64,000 nucleotides of DNA from an uncultured Chloroflexales bacterium (GTDB taxonomy: Bacteria; Chloroflexota; Chloroflexia; Chloroflexales; Chloroflexaceae), in assembly GCA_937902315.1 (NCBI GenBank), contig CALGUG010000055.1, positions 1 through 64,000 on the forward strand, read 5' to 3'. The translations under genes were made by a program, and so were the position numbers. The notes beneath the pieces were generated by a model, which saw nothing but the letters and a program-made list of their open reading frames with translations, was not told the origin of the DNA and did not search any database. This document shows, in pieces, positions 27,900 through 37,411 of the stretch; position 1 is the stretch's first letter, and every line of letters starts with the position of its first letter.

Positions 27900-30800
27900 C
27901 TATCTATGGCGTGTGAAGGCGGCAGGTATGTCTTTGAGAAATCGGCTTGGCCGTTGCTTGTAATGGTTGCGCTCTTTAGCGTAAGAAATATACAGCTGTT
28001 GTTTCGCACGTGTCATCGCCACAAAGAAGGCACGCCGCTCTTCTTCTAAGAGTTCTGGTTTTTGGCTAGACTTGTAACTGGGCGTTGTTCCTTCCTCGGC
28101 GCCCACAATAAAGACTAGGGGCCACTCTTTGCCCTTAGCCGCATGAAAGGTCGCAAGTGTGATACGTTCGGTATCTTCTTGGCCTAGATCGAGCGCTGCC
28201 GCTTGCCGTACATATTCTAGAAACCCTGCCAAACTTTGATCGCTAAAGTTTGTAGAATAGCTGGCAAGCTTTTGCTCCCAGGCCTGTTCCAGCAGATCCC
28301 AACGCCTCTGTTCTAGCTGATCGTCGACTTTATACGTTTCGAGCTTGCTCAGGATTGCTGCGAGCTTGCTTGGTTGTACGTCCATTTTGAGACTTGTTTG
28401 CAATAGGCTCGAGCCAAGCGTTTGGGTGTATGCTCGTGCTCCAGCTTGAACCAGCCACTCTTCATAATCTTGCAGCTTTCGCTCGTCTGCAAGCAGACAA
28501 AATGCTACACAGGGAAGAAGCTCGCTTGCTACATCTAGCCGTTTTTCTTCATCAAGCCGATCTAAGAGCCGCTCGAAGACACGGCCGTTCATGCGCACAT
28601 CGTCGAGAGCGCGATGGGTTTGTGTCTCTTGAAATCCGAAATATTCAGCTAGCGCTTGAAGGCTATGGCTTTGATGCGGCAGTAGACGTCGCGCCATGGG
28701 GAGTGTATCGATTAGTGGCCCCGTTGGAGCGGCCAGCTCTTGTTCTGTAGCAACGCGCCTAATAATCGGCAGATCGAAGGAAGCGACGTTGTGGCCGACC
28801 AAGATATGATTGCCTAAAAATGCAAGGTAGTCAGGTAGTTGCTCTTCAATGGGTGCTTGATCGCGAACCATTGCCTCACTGATGCCATGCACTTCTTGAG
28901 CTTTAGGGCTGATAGGCCCTTTGGGCCGCACGAGGGCGTGGTAGGAAGAAAGCTCTTTGCCTTGTTTCCATTTAATAGCCGCCATCTCTACAATCTCGGC
29001 CTTATTGATCTGATTGCTGGTTGTTTCCAGATCAAAGAGCAAATACGGCTCGTTACGAAGGATTTCAGCGCTCATCAGAACAAGTTGGCTTAGGCACCAT
29101 GCTTGGACAATCGTAGAGTAACGCATGGTTCCATAACGAGTGGTGTAGTTGTGAAGCACACACTTTTGACCTTGCGAGAAAGGTTCACAGCCTAAGCCTA
29201 TTGAGAAACTGTCCGCTTCAAGTTGCTCGTTAAAGCCGAGAATCTGTACCCTTCGGCCGAAATAGTGTTGGATGGTGTACTGAAGTATCGCAGCGCTTAA
29301 TTGGCTTTCGAGACGAGGTGTAGCGATCAAAACGATCTTTTGTTGCTGCTGGAGGGCTTGTATGAGCTGTTGGCAATGAGGCGCAAGATACCTGTACAAG
29401 CTGCGCAGTGCTTCTTGTAGCGCTGCTCTATGACTTGGTGGAATGGGACAGCGGTAGCGTTTTAGAGTAGCGAGCAGCTTGGGAACAATAGTGCCGATCG
29501 GTTGATCAACAAACGCCTTCAGTTCTGTATCGAACAGTGCGATGAAATCTCGAATGGCAGCGCGGGTCAGCGGTGACACCCTATGTTGGCCTTTGGCGAT
29601 CTGTCGCGCGAGCTGGCTAAGCCCAATGCCGTGTTGAGCAGCGAGGCGTTGTAAATAAGCCATTGTTAGTTCGTCGACCAGCACACGCGGCCAATACATC
29701 GAGGCTTGGAACTGATCGTCTTGGAAGCTTTGCATCAACGAAAGATAGCGCAATGAGGCTTGAACGTCTTCCTTTTCAAAAAAGTTATGAGAGTGACTAC
29801 GCTGAATCGCGAAACCTGCTTGTAATAGCCGCATTTCTAGTGGATCGCCACGAACGTGGATGCGGTAGAGGATAGCGATATCGCTCGGGCGGAATTGACG
29901 GCTTTTACAAATAAATTGGATCTTTTTTACTATCCAATCGGCTTCGTCGTGAGGATCTTGCTTTGAATTGATGAAGATCGGGAATGTACCTTGATGTTGT
30001 GTGGGCAGCATCGAAATCGATATACCCACGCTGCTCATGAATTTTTGGGCGGCTTCAACGATATTGCTGACTGAGCGAAAGTTTTCTTGAAGCGAAAAAC
30101 GTTTTGGACGATAGTAGCGTTCATAGTCGCTTAGTAGCTTTTTTGCGTTAGCACCGCGCCAAGAATAGATCGATTGGTTAGGATCTGCCACTATCATCAT
30201 CTGATGTTCGGGCAGAGAGTTGGGCATGAGTAAGGTTAAAAAGGTGAACTGTTCGGGCGAGAGGTCATGGAACTCGTCTACAAAGACAAAACGACGTTGA
30301 GCATGGACGGTCTCTCGGCAGATGACGTTGTGTTTTAGGAGCTCACAGGCATAGATGATTTGATCATCGAAGTCGATGGCGTTTTCTTCGCGCAGATAGT
30401 TTTGGTAGGCATCAAAGAGTTCTGGTGTTTGGCCAAGCTCTTGTTGGCGGCTTGAAAGGCGATATGTGAGCAACTGTTGGCATTTAAAGCGGCTGATCTC
30501 CTGTTTGAGTTCGTATATTTTCTTTTCGCTGATGCGGTAACCCTCTCGTAACGCGGCTATAAACAGGGCTTCCTCTTGTTGGGTCGCATCAAAACAACGT
30601 ACGTTACTCGACAGACCAAGTTCGTGGGCATAAGCTTTGAGCAAATCGAGGCAGATCGCATGCAGAGTCCCTATCCACATCTCACTTGTGTAACCTGGCA
30701 GGCGGCTTTCCAGACGGCTCTTAAGATTGTCTGCCGCCTCTTTTGTAAAAGTCACGGCAACGATCTGTTCGGGTTTTGCAAGCTGTTGTTCAATTAAATA

Positions 30801-30917
30801 AGCGATGCGACTATTGATAACAGAAGTTTTGCCGCTGCCGGGTGCAGCAGTTATCAGTATATTATTGGAGAGAGGGTAACGGACGATTTGAAGCTGAGCT
30901 GGAGATAACTGCGTCAT
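27900..30917 (-). CDS. UvrD-like SF1 helicase with inserted DnaQ exonuclease (copy 1)
   Basis: The 1005-residue protein has SF1A helicase motifs: Walker A GSGKT at 27-31, motif II VDEFHD with Asp214/Glu215, motif III ADPNQSIYSWRG, motif IV near 345-355, motif V FHAAKGKEWP at 924-933 and motif VI AMTRAKQQL at 967-975. Between motifs IV and V, where UvrD has its 2B domain, about 570 residues are present. They include a full DEDDh exonuclease: FDLETT (Asp629, Glu631), GHNVASFDLP (Asp715) and HRALDD (His768, Asp773). The protein should unwind DNA 3'-5' and degrade a strand, probably in repair or defence. Residues 527-560 are alpha/beta-like. The ribosome site is weak. A paralogue lies just upstream. 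Confidence 0.93.
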   Translation of the reverse strand: MTQLSPAQLQIVRYPLSNNILITAAPGSGKTSVINSRIAYLIEQQLAKPEQIVAVTFTKEAADNLKSRLESRLPGYTSEMWIGTLHAICLDLLKAYAHELGLSSNVRCFDATQQEEALFIAALREGYRISEKKIYELKQEISRFKCQQLLTYRLSSRQQELGQTPELFDAYQNYLREENAIDFDDQIIYACELLKHNVICRETVHAQRRFVFVDEFHDLSPEQFTFLTLLMPNSLPEHQMMIVADPNQSIYSWRGANAKKLLSDYERYYRPKRFSLQENFRSVSNIVEAAQKFMSSVGISISMLPTQHQGTFPIFINSKQDPHDEADWIVKKIQFICKSRQFRPSDIAILYRIHVRGDPLEMRLLQAGFAIQRSHSHNFFEKEDVQASLRYLSLMQSFQDDQFQASMYWPRVLVDELTMAYLQRLAAQHGIGLSQLARQIAKGQHRVSPLTRAAIRDFIALFDTELKAFVDQPIGTIVPKLLATLKRYRCPIPPSHRAALQEALRSLYRYLAPHCQQLIQALQQQQKIVLIATPRLESQLSAAILQYTIQHYFGRRVQILGFNEQLEADSFSIGLGCEPFSQGQKCVLHNYTTRYGTMRYSTIVQAWCLSQLVLMSAEILRNEPYLLFDLETTSNQINKAEIVEMAAIKWKQGKELSSYHALVRPKGPISPKAQEVHGISEAMVRDQAPIEEQLPDYLAFLGNHILVGHNVASFDLPIIRRVATEQELAAPTGPLIDTLPMARRLLPHQSHSLQALAEYFGFQETQTHRALDDVRMNGRVFERLLDRLDEEKRLDVASELLPCVAFCLLADERKLQDYEEWLVQAGARAYTQTLGSSLLQTSLKMDVQPSKLAAILSKLETYKVDDQLEQRRWDLLEQAWEQKLASYSTNFSDQSLAGFLEYVRQAAALDLGQEDTERITLATFHAAKGKEWPLVFIVGAEEGTTPSYKSSQKPELLEEERRAFFVAMTRAKQQLYISYAKERNHYKQRPSRFLKDIPAAFTRHR

Positions 30918-31099
30918 GACTGTAGCTCATTCTAAAAAGGCGCATGTTTAGTTTCGGAAGCTCGTATCTTTGTCTGGCGATTGCTTGATAGTATAGTTTT
31001 GTTTATTTCCTAAAATATACCATAACAACATAATAGAAATGTGAAAATTGTAAAGATAGCTGGTGATAGTTCGATAACTTTCACCGAATCTGCTTAATC

Positions 31100-31265
31100 A
31101 TACCAAATCCGCTTGATTAGCTTCTCTTTGGCCTTCGGCAGAGCGGAACGTGACTCTTTTTGGTGTGTGAGATGTCGCGCTGCCGCGCGAAATCTCACAC
31201 AAGCCTTTTTCCGGCTTTTCGTTTTTTGAGCGAAGAGCATGCAGGTCTTTAAACGGATTTGGTAT
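31100..31265. repeat. Family A hairpin element, copy A3
   Basis: The termini are ATACCAAATCCG and CGGATTTGGTAT, perfectly inverted over 12 bp. The constant segment GCCTTCGGCAGAGCGGAA is present. The hairpin arms are 31164-31180 and 31185-31201 (17 bp, one mismatch, loop TGCC). Immediately left of it, ACCGAATCTGCTTAAT (31083-31098) looks like a second, older end. Confidence 0.9.
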
Positions 31266-31418
31266 CACTTTATGTCTTTTCTGCCTCGGTGTGGGAGGGC
31301 GTAGCTGCTTTGTTGCCGAAGACGCCTTGCAAGGCTTCGGCGAGCGTTGGCAGCGAAATGCAGCGTTTGATCACAATGGAAGCCAAAGAGCATAGCGCTT
31401 CATGTTGTTGGGCGGGAT

Positions 31419-31441
31419 GTTGATAGCCGTAGGCGGACGCG
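31419..31441 (+). repeat. Family B intergenic repeat, copy B3
   Basis: Exact core, 150 bp to the right of element A3 in the gap between the two helicase genes. Confidence 0.85.
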
Positions 31442-31514
31442 CCAAGCAACGAATAGAAGCTACAACACCATTCCGCCTAGGCGCTGAAGCGATCAAGCGA
31501 ATTTGTTATGCAGC

Positions 31515-34500
31515 TTAGATACCACGGCGGATCAGTTCGCGTGGCAGATCGTTGAGGAAGCGGCTCGCTTGGCGCGCTCGATTATTGCGGCTGCTGGTGG
31601 CGAACGAGAGCACCAGTTGCTCTTGGGCGCGCGTCATAGCGACGTAAAAGACGCGCCGTTCTTCGGCCAGATCTTCGTCGCTCTCGATGCGGCGGTCGGG
31701 CAGTACACCCTCTTCCAAGCCGATGATGAAGACGATCGGCCACTCTTTGCCCTTGGCGGCGTGAATGGTCGAAAGGCTGACCCGTTGGCCCGAGTTGCGT
31801 CGACTGTCGATATTCGAGGCCAGCGCCACATATTCGAGGAAAGCTCGCAGGCTGTGGTCTTCGAAGTGGCGCTTGTAGTCTTCGAGTGTTTCGGCCCAGC
31901 GCTCGGCCAGCTCCTTCCAGCGGCGGTCGTCGTTATCGTCGTAGGGGCGCAGCGTTTCGAGGCGCTGCAGCGCATTGAGCAACACGCTGCTATCGGGCAA
32001 CAGATCGACGACCTGATAGAGCAGATCGGTGTCTTGGGCCGTGGCGTGGGCGCGCGCGGCGGCCAGCAGCAGAGTCTCCGATTCGGGGTTGTGCTCGAAG
32101 CCCGCGTTGTAGATCCCCAGCGCCACCAGCGACAACAGCTCGGGCGCGATGTCGAGCTCGCGCTCTTCGTCGAGCAGATCGACCAGATGTTGGAAGACCA
32201 AGGCGTTCATACGCACATCGTCGAGGGCGCGGTGGGTTTGGACCTCGTTGATGCCGAAGTAACGCGCCAGCTCTTGCAAGCGATGGGATTGATCGGGCAG
32301 CAGACGGCGCGCCAGCGCGAAGGTATCGATGACGGGGCCGCTGGGCGGGTCGATCTTGAGCTGTTCGCACAGACGACGGATGATCGGGTAGTCGAAGTTG
32401 GCGACGTTGTGGCCGACCAAGTTGGCGTCGCTCAAGAACGCGACGTACGAAGGCAGCAGCTCTTCGATCGGTGGCTTGTCGCGCACCATCTGCTCGCTGA
32501 TGCCATGTACTTGGATCGCTTCCGGTGAAATTCGCCCTTTGGGTTTAGAAAGCTCGTGATAGAAACGAGGCTGTTGTTGTCCGTTAGCAAGCTCGACGGC
32601 TGCCAATTCCAAGACTTCGGTGCTGTTGACGTGCACGCCGGTCGTTTCGAGGTCGAAGACGACGTAACGCTCGTTGCGCAGCTGCTCGTAGCTCATCAAA
32701 AGCATCTGGCCGATGCACCAAGCTTGGGTGCTGATGCTGAAGCGCAGCGTTCCGCGCAGGCTGCTGTACTGGCTGATTCCGAACGAGCGTCCGTTGGGTG
32801 CTTGGGGTTGGCCGAAACGTACCACAAACGCCTTGGCCGGGAGCGGACTGTTGGCGGGCAGAATCTGGGCCGAAATGTTGAGGTAGTGCTTGAGGATATG
32901 GCGCAGAATCACGGCGCCCGAAGCGCTGTCGAGGCTGCCCGTATGGCTGATGCAGATCGGCTGTCTGCTCTTTACGGCCCAAACGAGCTGGTCGACCGCT
33001 GGCGCGAGGGCGCGGCGCAGCCCTTTCAGGCTGGCGCGTAGTTCGTCGCGTTTGGGGCCGCTCAGCGGGTTGCGGTGGCGCTTGAGCACGGCCAACAACT
33101 GCGGCACGATCACATCGATCGGCTGGTTGGCGTAGCGGGCCAGCTCGCGGTCGAAGAGCGTCAAAAAGTCGCGGATGATGGTGCGGGTCAGCGGCGATAC
33201 CTGCTCGGCGTAACGATCGATATTGCGGGCAAGCGTGCTGATCGCGATCCCTTCGCGCGCAGCCAAACGCTGGAGCTGGGCCATACTTAGCTCGTCGACC
33301 AGTACGCGCGGCCAGAAGAGGGTCGGCTCGAAGTGCTCATCTTCCAGCGCCAAGATCAGCGAAAGGTAGCGCAAGGTCGCTTGAACATCGGCTTGGTCGA
33401 AGAAGCGATCTTGTTGATGGCGCTGAATCGGAATCCCAGCGCGTAGCAGGGCGATCTCCAGCTCTTTGGCGCGCCAGTTCGAACGATAGAGAACGGCGAT
33501 ATCGCTGTAGGAGCGTTTGCCTTCGCCACACAGCGCTTTAATGCTATCGACCAGCAGGCGCGCTTCGTGCCATTCGCTGCTACAGCTGAGCAGGCGGATC
33601 GCCTGAGGAGTGCCGTTCTGAATAGCGCGCATCTCGCTCGCCGCCCCGCCCGCGTTGATCAGCTTGCTGGCCGCCGCTACAATCGTCGCGCTCGAGCGAT
33701 AGTTTTCGCCCAAGCGAAAGAGCTGCGGGCGATAGTAGCGGTGGTATTGGCGCAGCAGTTCGGCGGCGTAGGCGTCGCGCCAGCCGTAGATCGCTTGGTT
33801 GGGATCGGCCACCACCATCACTTGGCGCTCGAAGGGGGCACGTTCCTTGGCCGAACAGGGCGCCAGAAGCTGCAAAAAGGCCATCTGATCGGGCGAAAGG
33901 TCGTGAAACTCGTCGACGAAGACGAAGCGCACCTGCTCTTGCACCAGCTCGACCACTTGACGATCGTTGCGCAGCAGTTGGCAGGCGTAGATGATCAGGT
34001 CGTCGAAGTCGAGTGCGTTGTTGGCGCGCAGCTCTTCGTGATAGGCGCGATCGAGCGCTTCCGAACTGCCGATCAGCTCGCTGCGCCCCACCTTGATCGC
34101 TTCGATCAGGGCGTTGCGCTTGCGTTTGCTGATCTGTTCGCGCTGTTCAAACAGATCGGCCTTATCGAGCGGTCTGCCGATCGCCAGCGAGGCGTTGTAG
34201 AGCGCATCCTCTTGGCGCCTGGCGTCGAAGATCTTGAACGAGGGCTTGAGCCCGACCGCCTTGGCGTGCTCGCCCAGCAGCCGATTGCAGATGTTGTGAA
34301 TGGTGCCGACCTTGATGCCCTGCAGGGCGACGCCCAGCCGCCCTTCCAGACGGGCCAGCAGATGGCGGGCCGCCTCTTCGGTGAAGGTCATTGCGACGAT
34401 CTGTTCTGGTTGCGCCAAATGCTCTTCCAAAAGATAGGCGATTCGCTCGCTGATAACGCGGGTCTTGCCGCTGCCGGGCGCCGCTTCAACCAGCATATGC

Positions 34501-34559
34501 CCCTGATCGATGGCGAAATAGACGATCTTTTGTTGTGCCTTGGAAAGACTCGTGCTCAT
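31515..34559 (-). CDS. UvrD-like SF1 helicase with inserted DnaQ exonuclease (copy 2)
   Basis: The 1014-residue protein is colinear with the gene downstream of it. From the ATG at 34559 (GGAG 9 bases upstream) it has GSGKT at 29-33, FVDEFHD, ADPNQAIYGWRD, and the DEDDh exonuclease: FDLETTG (Asp636, Glu638), GHNVANFDYP (Asp723) and HRALDD (His776, Asp781). Helicase motif V IHAAKGKEWP and motif VI AMTRAQEQL follow. All catalytic residues of both activities are kept, as in its twin, so both copies should be active. Residues 532-565 read ICISHTGSLDSASGAVILRH, faintly like the start of a DHH/RecJ fold. The two genes are separated by repeats A3 and B3. Codon choice is more GC-rich here than in copy 1. 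Confidence 0.93.
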   Translation of the reverse strand: MSTSLSKAQQKIVYFAIDQGHMLVEAAPGSGKTRVISERIAYLLEEHLAQPEQIVAMTFTEEAARHLLARLEGRLGVALQGIKVGTIHNICNRLLGEHAKAVGLKPSFKIFDARRQEDALYNASLAIGRPLDKADLFEQREQISKRKRNALIEAIKVGRSELIGSSEALDRAYHEELRANNALDFDDLIIYACQLLRNDRQVVELVQEQVRFVFVDEFHDLSPDQMAFLQLLAPCSAKERAPFERQVMVVADPNQAIYGWRDAYAAELLRQYHRYYRPQLFRLGENYRSSATIVAAASKLINAGGAASEMRAIQNGTPQAIRLLSCSSEWHEARLLVDSIKALCGEGKRSYSDIAVLYRSNWRAKELEIALLRAGIPIQRHQQDRFFDQADVQATLRYLSLILALEDEHFEPTLFWPRVLVDELSMAQLQRLAAREGIAISTLARNIDRYAEQVSPLTRTIIRDFLTLFDRELARYANQPIDVIVPQLLAVLKRHRNPLSGPKRDELRASLKGLRRALAPAVDQLVWAVKSRQPICISHTGSLDSASGAVILRHILKHYLNISAQILPANSPLPAKAFVVRFGQPQAPNGRSFGISQYSSLRGTLRFSISTQAWCIGQMLLMSYEQLRNERYVVFDLETTGVHVNSTEVLELAAVELANGQQQPRFYHELSKPKGRISPEAIQVHGISEQMVRDKPPIEELLPSYVAFLSDANLVGHNVANFDYPIIRRLCEQLKIDPPSGPVIDTFALARRLLPDQSHRLQELARYFGINEVQTHRALDDVRMNALVFQHLVDLLDEERELDIAPELLSLVALGIYNAGFEHNPESETLLLAAARAHATAQDTDLLYQVVDLLPDSSVLLNALQRLETLRPYDDNDDRRWKELAERWAETLEDYKRHFEDHSLRAFLEYVALASNIDSRRNSGQRVSLSTIHAAKGKEWPIVFIIGLEEGVLPDRRIESDEDLAEERRVFYVAMTRAQEQLVLSFATSSRNNRARQASRFLNDLPRELIRRGI

Positions 34560-34680
34560 GCGCTTGGCTCCAGAACTGCTTCGCAAGCTGAATTGGCTTC
34601 TCTCTGATCGGCTGTTGCTATCCAGATCCGCTTGTTTTCTTCTTCGGCGGAGAGGCTGCTAGCCTCCATGCGGTCTTTGG

Positions 34681-34703
34681 CGCGTCCGCCTACGGCTATC
34701 AAC
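34681..34703 (-). repeat. Family B intergenic repeat, copy B6
   Basis: Exact reverse-strand core (GCGTCCGCCTACGGCTATCA), preceded by GGCGGAGAGGCTGCTAGCC like copy B5. Confidence 0.85.
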
Positions 34704-35234
34704 ATCTCGCCCAACAAATAAGGGCTTTTGATTCTCTCCCCCGAGCTGTTCGTTTTCCCCAAACCTGCCTTCAAGCTCGAACGCCGCTTCTCTGTATGAT
34801 AAGGATCATACCACGTTTGACACCTGCGTAGTTGCAAGCCTTTCGCCCATCGTGACACCCGATCCGCTTAAAGTTTACACTCTTGCAAGGCGGGAAATAC
34901 GAAAAACGGGAAGTGTTGTACCAGTTTTTGCACTGGCGCGCGAAGCTCTTTTGGCGAGAAGGATGTGGCGCAAATGCTGCTTGCGACCGAGGGAAGATCG
35001 GCTATACTCAGGTAGAGTAAGGACAGGATAGGCATAGACAGGAAGGAGGGCGATCCGCAATGGGTTTGCTCTTCATTACAGCGGGCGCATAGACCAGCGT
35101 CCAGCTCCAATCAAATAGACGCTCTCGAATGCCCGAGCACAGGCAGTTTCACTTGTGTCCGTTTGGCATAGCTTGTGAGCGCCTCTGAAACGGTACTGGG
35201 CGCGTTATGTAGCCTGTCACCGTTTTTTCTTGTT

Positions 35235-35261
35235 CGGTACAGGCATGCCTGTGCCGTTTTT
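35235..35261 (+). promoter_or_regulatory. Terminator-like hairpin just before the MFS gene
   Basis: CGGTACAGGCATGCCTGTGCCG, whose centre ACAGGCATGCCTGT (35239-35252) is a perfect palindrome, is followed by TTTTT and then, within 10 bases, by the GAGG ribosome site. It may attenuate transcription into the MFS gene, or end an upstream leader transcript. Confidence 0.5.
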
Positions 35262-35281
35262 GTGTAATGAAGAGGATTCCC

Positions 35282-36556
35282 ATGTCACTCCTATCCAAGC
35301 TTAATCGCGTCCGCACCTCGTTTCAACGCGGCGCGCTCTGGCAGAATGCCAATTTTATGCAGCTCTGGCTGGGTCAGAGCATCTCGCAGTTCACCTCGAC
35401 CCTCAGCCGCGAAATGATCCCGTATATCGCCATTTTCTTGCTGAGCGCCACGCCCTTTCAAATGGGCCTGCTCGGCGCGGCCAGCACCTTGCCCACGCTA
35501 CTGTTCGGCCTGTTGGTCGGTGTATGGATCGACCGTCTGGCGCGGCGTCCGGTGCTGATCTGGGCCAACCTGCTACGCGCCGCCGCGCTCTTGCTGATCC
35601 CCTTGGCCTATCTGTTTGGCTTCTTGTGCATCGAGCTGCTCTTGCTGTGTGCCCTGCTGGTGGGCAGCCTCAGCCTGCTGTTCGATGCCGCCTATCAGGC
35701 CTTTTTGCCCAGTCTGGTCGAGCGCGAAGCCTTGTTAGAAGGCAATAGCAAACTCGGCCTGAGCGATTCGCTGGCGGAATCGGTCTCTCCTCCTACAGCG
35801 GGCCTGCTGATTCAAGTGCTTAATCCAGCTCTGGCTGTATTCTTCAATGTAGGCAGCTATCTTTGCTCGGCCTGGGCCATAGGCAAGATACCTGCCCAGT
35901 GCGAGGCGCACCAGACCGAGCAGCATGGCTCGCTGTGGAGCGATCTGCGGCTCGGGCTAGCGTTTATGCTGCGCCACCCGATCATTCGCTGGTTCGCCCT
36001 GACGACGGTCGTCGATAACTTTTTCGGCTGGTTCTTCGGGGCGGTCTATATCTTGTACGCTTTGCACATCCTTGGGCTTAGTCCTTTCGCCGTCGGCCTG
36101 ATCATAGCGACCGGAGGAAGCGGCGGCTTGGCCGCTGCTTTGACGGTGAGAGCGATCACTGCTCGTTTAGGCATTGGCCCTACGATCGTGACCATGCTTT
36201 TACTTTCGGCCGCTATCAACTGGCTGATCTGGCTGGCTGGCGATCTGCTGGCCCTGGCTTGGCTGCTGTTGGTAGTGAATCAAATCGGGGGTGATTTCTT
36301 CCGCACGCTTTACCAGATCAACGAGATCAGTCTGCGCCAGATGCTGGTGCCCGAGCAGTTTTTGGGGCGTGTCGTGGCGGCTATGCAGACGCTTAGCCAA
36401 GGGGTTGGCACCTTGGGTATGCTGTGTGGCGGCCTGGTGGCAGAGCTGTTCGGTTTGCGCTCGGCGGTAGCGATCGCAGCAGCTGGTGTCTGTCTCGCGG
36501 CACTCTTAATGGCTTGCTCGCCTGTGCATCGTATACGCACAAGCAGCGATCTTTAA
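35282..36556 (+). CDS. MFS exporter, EntS-like
   Basis: The 424-residue protein has about twelve hydrophobic helices and the N-terminal pattern LWLGQSISQFTSTLSREMIP typical of the MFS_3 group that includes the enterobactin exporter EntS. The loop after helix 2 reads GVWIDRLARRP, the conserved MFS motif A. It exports a small molecule, driven by proton flow; the substrate is unknown. The ATG at 35282 has GAGG 7 bases upstream and is preferred to an ATG 15 bases earlier. A hairpin lies in the leader and a strong terminator follows. Confidence 0.92.
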   Translation: MSLLSKLNRVRTSFQRGALWQNANFMQLWLGQSISQFTSTLSREMIPYIAIFLLSATPFQMGLLGAASTLPTLLFGLLVGVWIDRLARRPVLIWANLLRAAALLLIPLAYLFGFLCIELLLLCALLVGSLSLLFDAAYQAFLPSLVEREALLEGNSKLGLSDSLAESVSPPTAGLLIQVLNPALAVFFNVGSYLCSAWAIGKIPAQCEAHQTEQHGSLWSDLRLGLAFMLRHPIIRWFALTTVVDNFFGWFFGAVYILYALHILGLSPFAVGLIIATGGSGGLAAALTVRAITARLGIGPTIVTMLLLSAAINWLIWLAGDLLALAWLLLVVNQIGGDFFRTLYQINEISLRQMLVPEQFLGRVVAAMQTLSQGVGTLGMLCGGLVAELFGLRSAVAIAAAGVCLAALLMACSPVHRIRTSSDL

Positions 36557-36575
36557 ACACAAAGTGCGCTTCAAA

Positions 36576-36620
36576 AGGGGTGCTAGCCTATCACTTTGCT
36601 AGGCTGGTACCCCTATTTTT
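36576..36620 (+). terminator. Terminator of the MFS gene
   Basis: The 15-bp stem AGGGGTGCTAGCCTA / TAGGCTGGTACCCCT has two imperfect pairs and is followed by ATTTTT. Confidence 0.85.
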
Positions 36621-37411
36621 GTCAATCTTAAGTGTAAACAATTTGTACAAATTGTCCAAAAATAAATGAGAAACAATTGTGTAAATTGCTGTATCCTAAG
36701 CGGAATCTTTTTGTAACGTTAGTCATTCACATAAATGGTATTGTTTAGAAAAATAAGACGAAATGATCTATTAGATATGCTGTATTTTAGTACAGTTTTC
36801 CATCCTAATAAGCTGATGAGTGTAAAGAGTATAGGGACAATTTTGTGAGCTTTTTCTCTAGTTTTATATGAGTCTAATCGTATTTCATTAGAATTGTATC
36901 GCTTGGAAGGACTCAACTCTATTTGACATTTATCAGATAAGCATGCTATAATCCGCCAATCTCCAACGCAATGAAACCAACGACGGACAATTGTATAGCA
37001 GTCACCTGTACATAGTTGTACTGACTCCTTGCGGCTGGGCTCTACTACCTTTCTTTTTACGTGTTTGTGTTCTATATCTTCGTGTGTGTTCCTGTTGACC
37101 AAGTTGGATGTGGCAGGTCTATTGTCATATACCAATCACACCATCTATGAAGCGCTTGTGTAGGCGTTGGAGCACTATACGCACAAAAGCCTAAAGGTAG
37201 TCTTCGAGTTATTAGCTATCGATCTATCTGCTCTCAGAGCGATGGATTGTGTTTATATCGTTAACCCCAAGCAGTCGTTTTATGCCGGAAGCGTACTTAT
37301 TCGTATCGTACAGGTACTCGTAATCTAGGGTTCGATCAGGTACTGACGTATGGAATTGGTTTATGCGTCGTCCTGTTGCAGATGCTCCATACAATGTAGG
37401 AGGTTTCCTTC
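36621..37411. other. 790-bp AT-rich gap, no confident gene
   Basis: The composition shifts to AT-rich compared with the flanks. A minus-strand frame at 36719-37135 (138 residues, TTG start, no ribosome site, Cys-containing) is open but unrecognised. The promoter of the peptide-transport operon should lie near the right end. Confidence 0.5.

Larger units (their letters stand above)
34560..35281. other. 720-bp gap with repeat B6 and a leader hairpin
   Basis: The divergent gap between the helicase and the MFS gene holds repeat B6 and, next to the MFS start, a palindromic hairpin. Short ORFs at 34868-35110 have no ribosome sites or recognisable content. Confidence 0.5.

Noticed and set aside
31503..34607. 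Long plus-strand ORFs (up to 346 codons) opposite the second helicase
   Set aside because: They are antisense shadows of a GC-rich gene whose own frame has complete catalytic motifs.
36719..37135. 138-codon minus-strand ORF in an AT-rich gap
   Set aside because: TTG start without a ribosome site, no recognisable domain, atypical codon use; left as unassigned.
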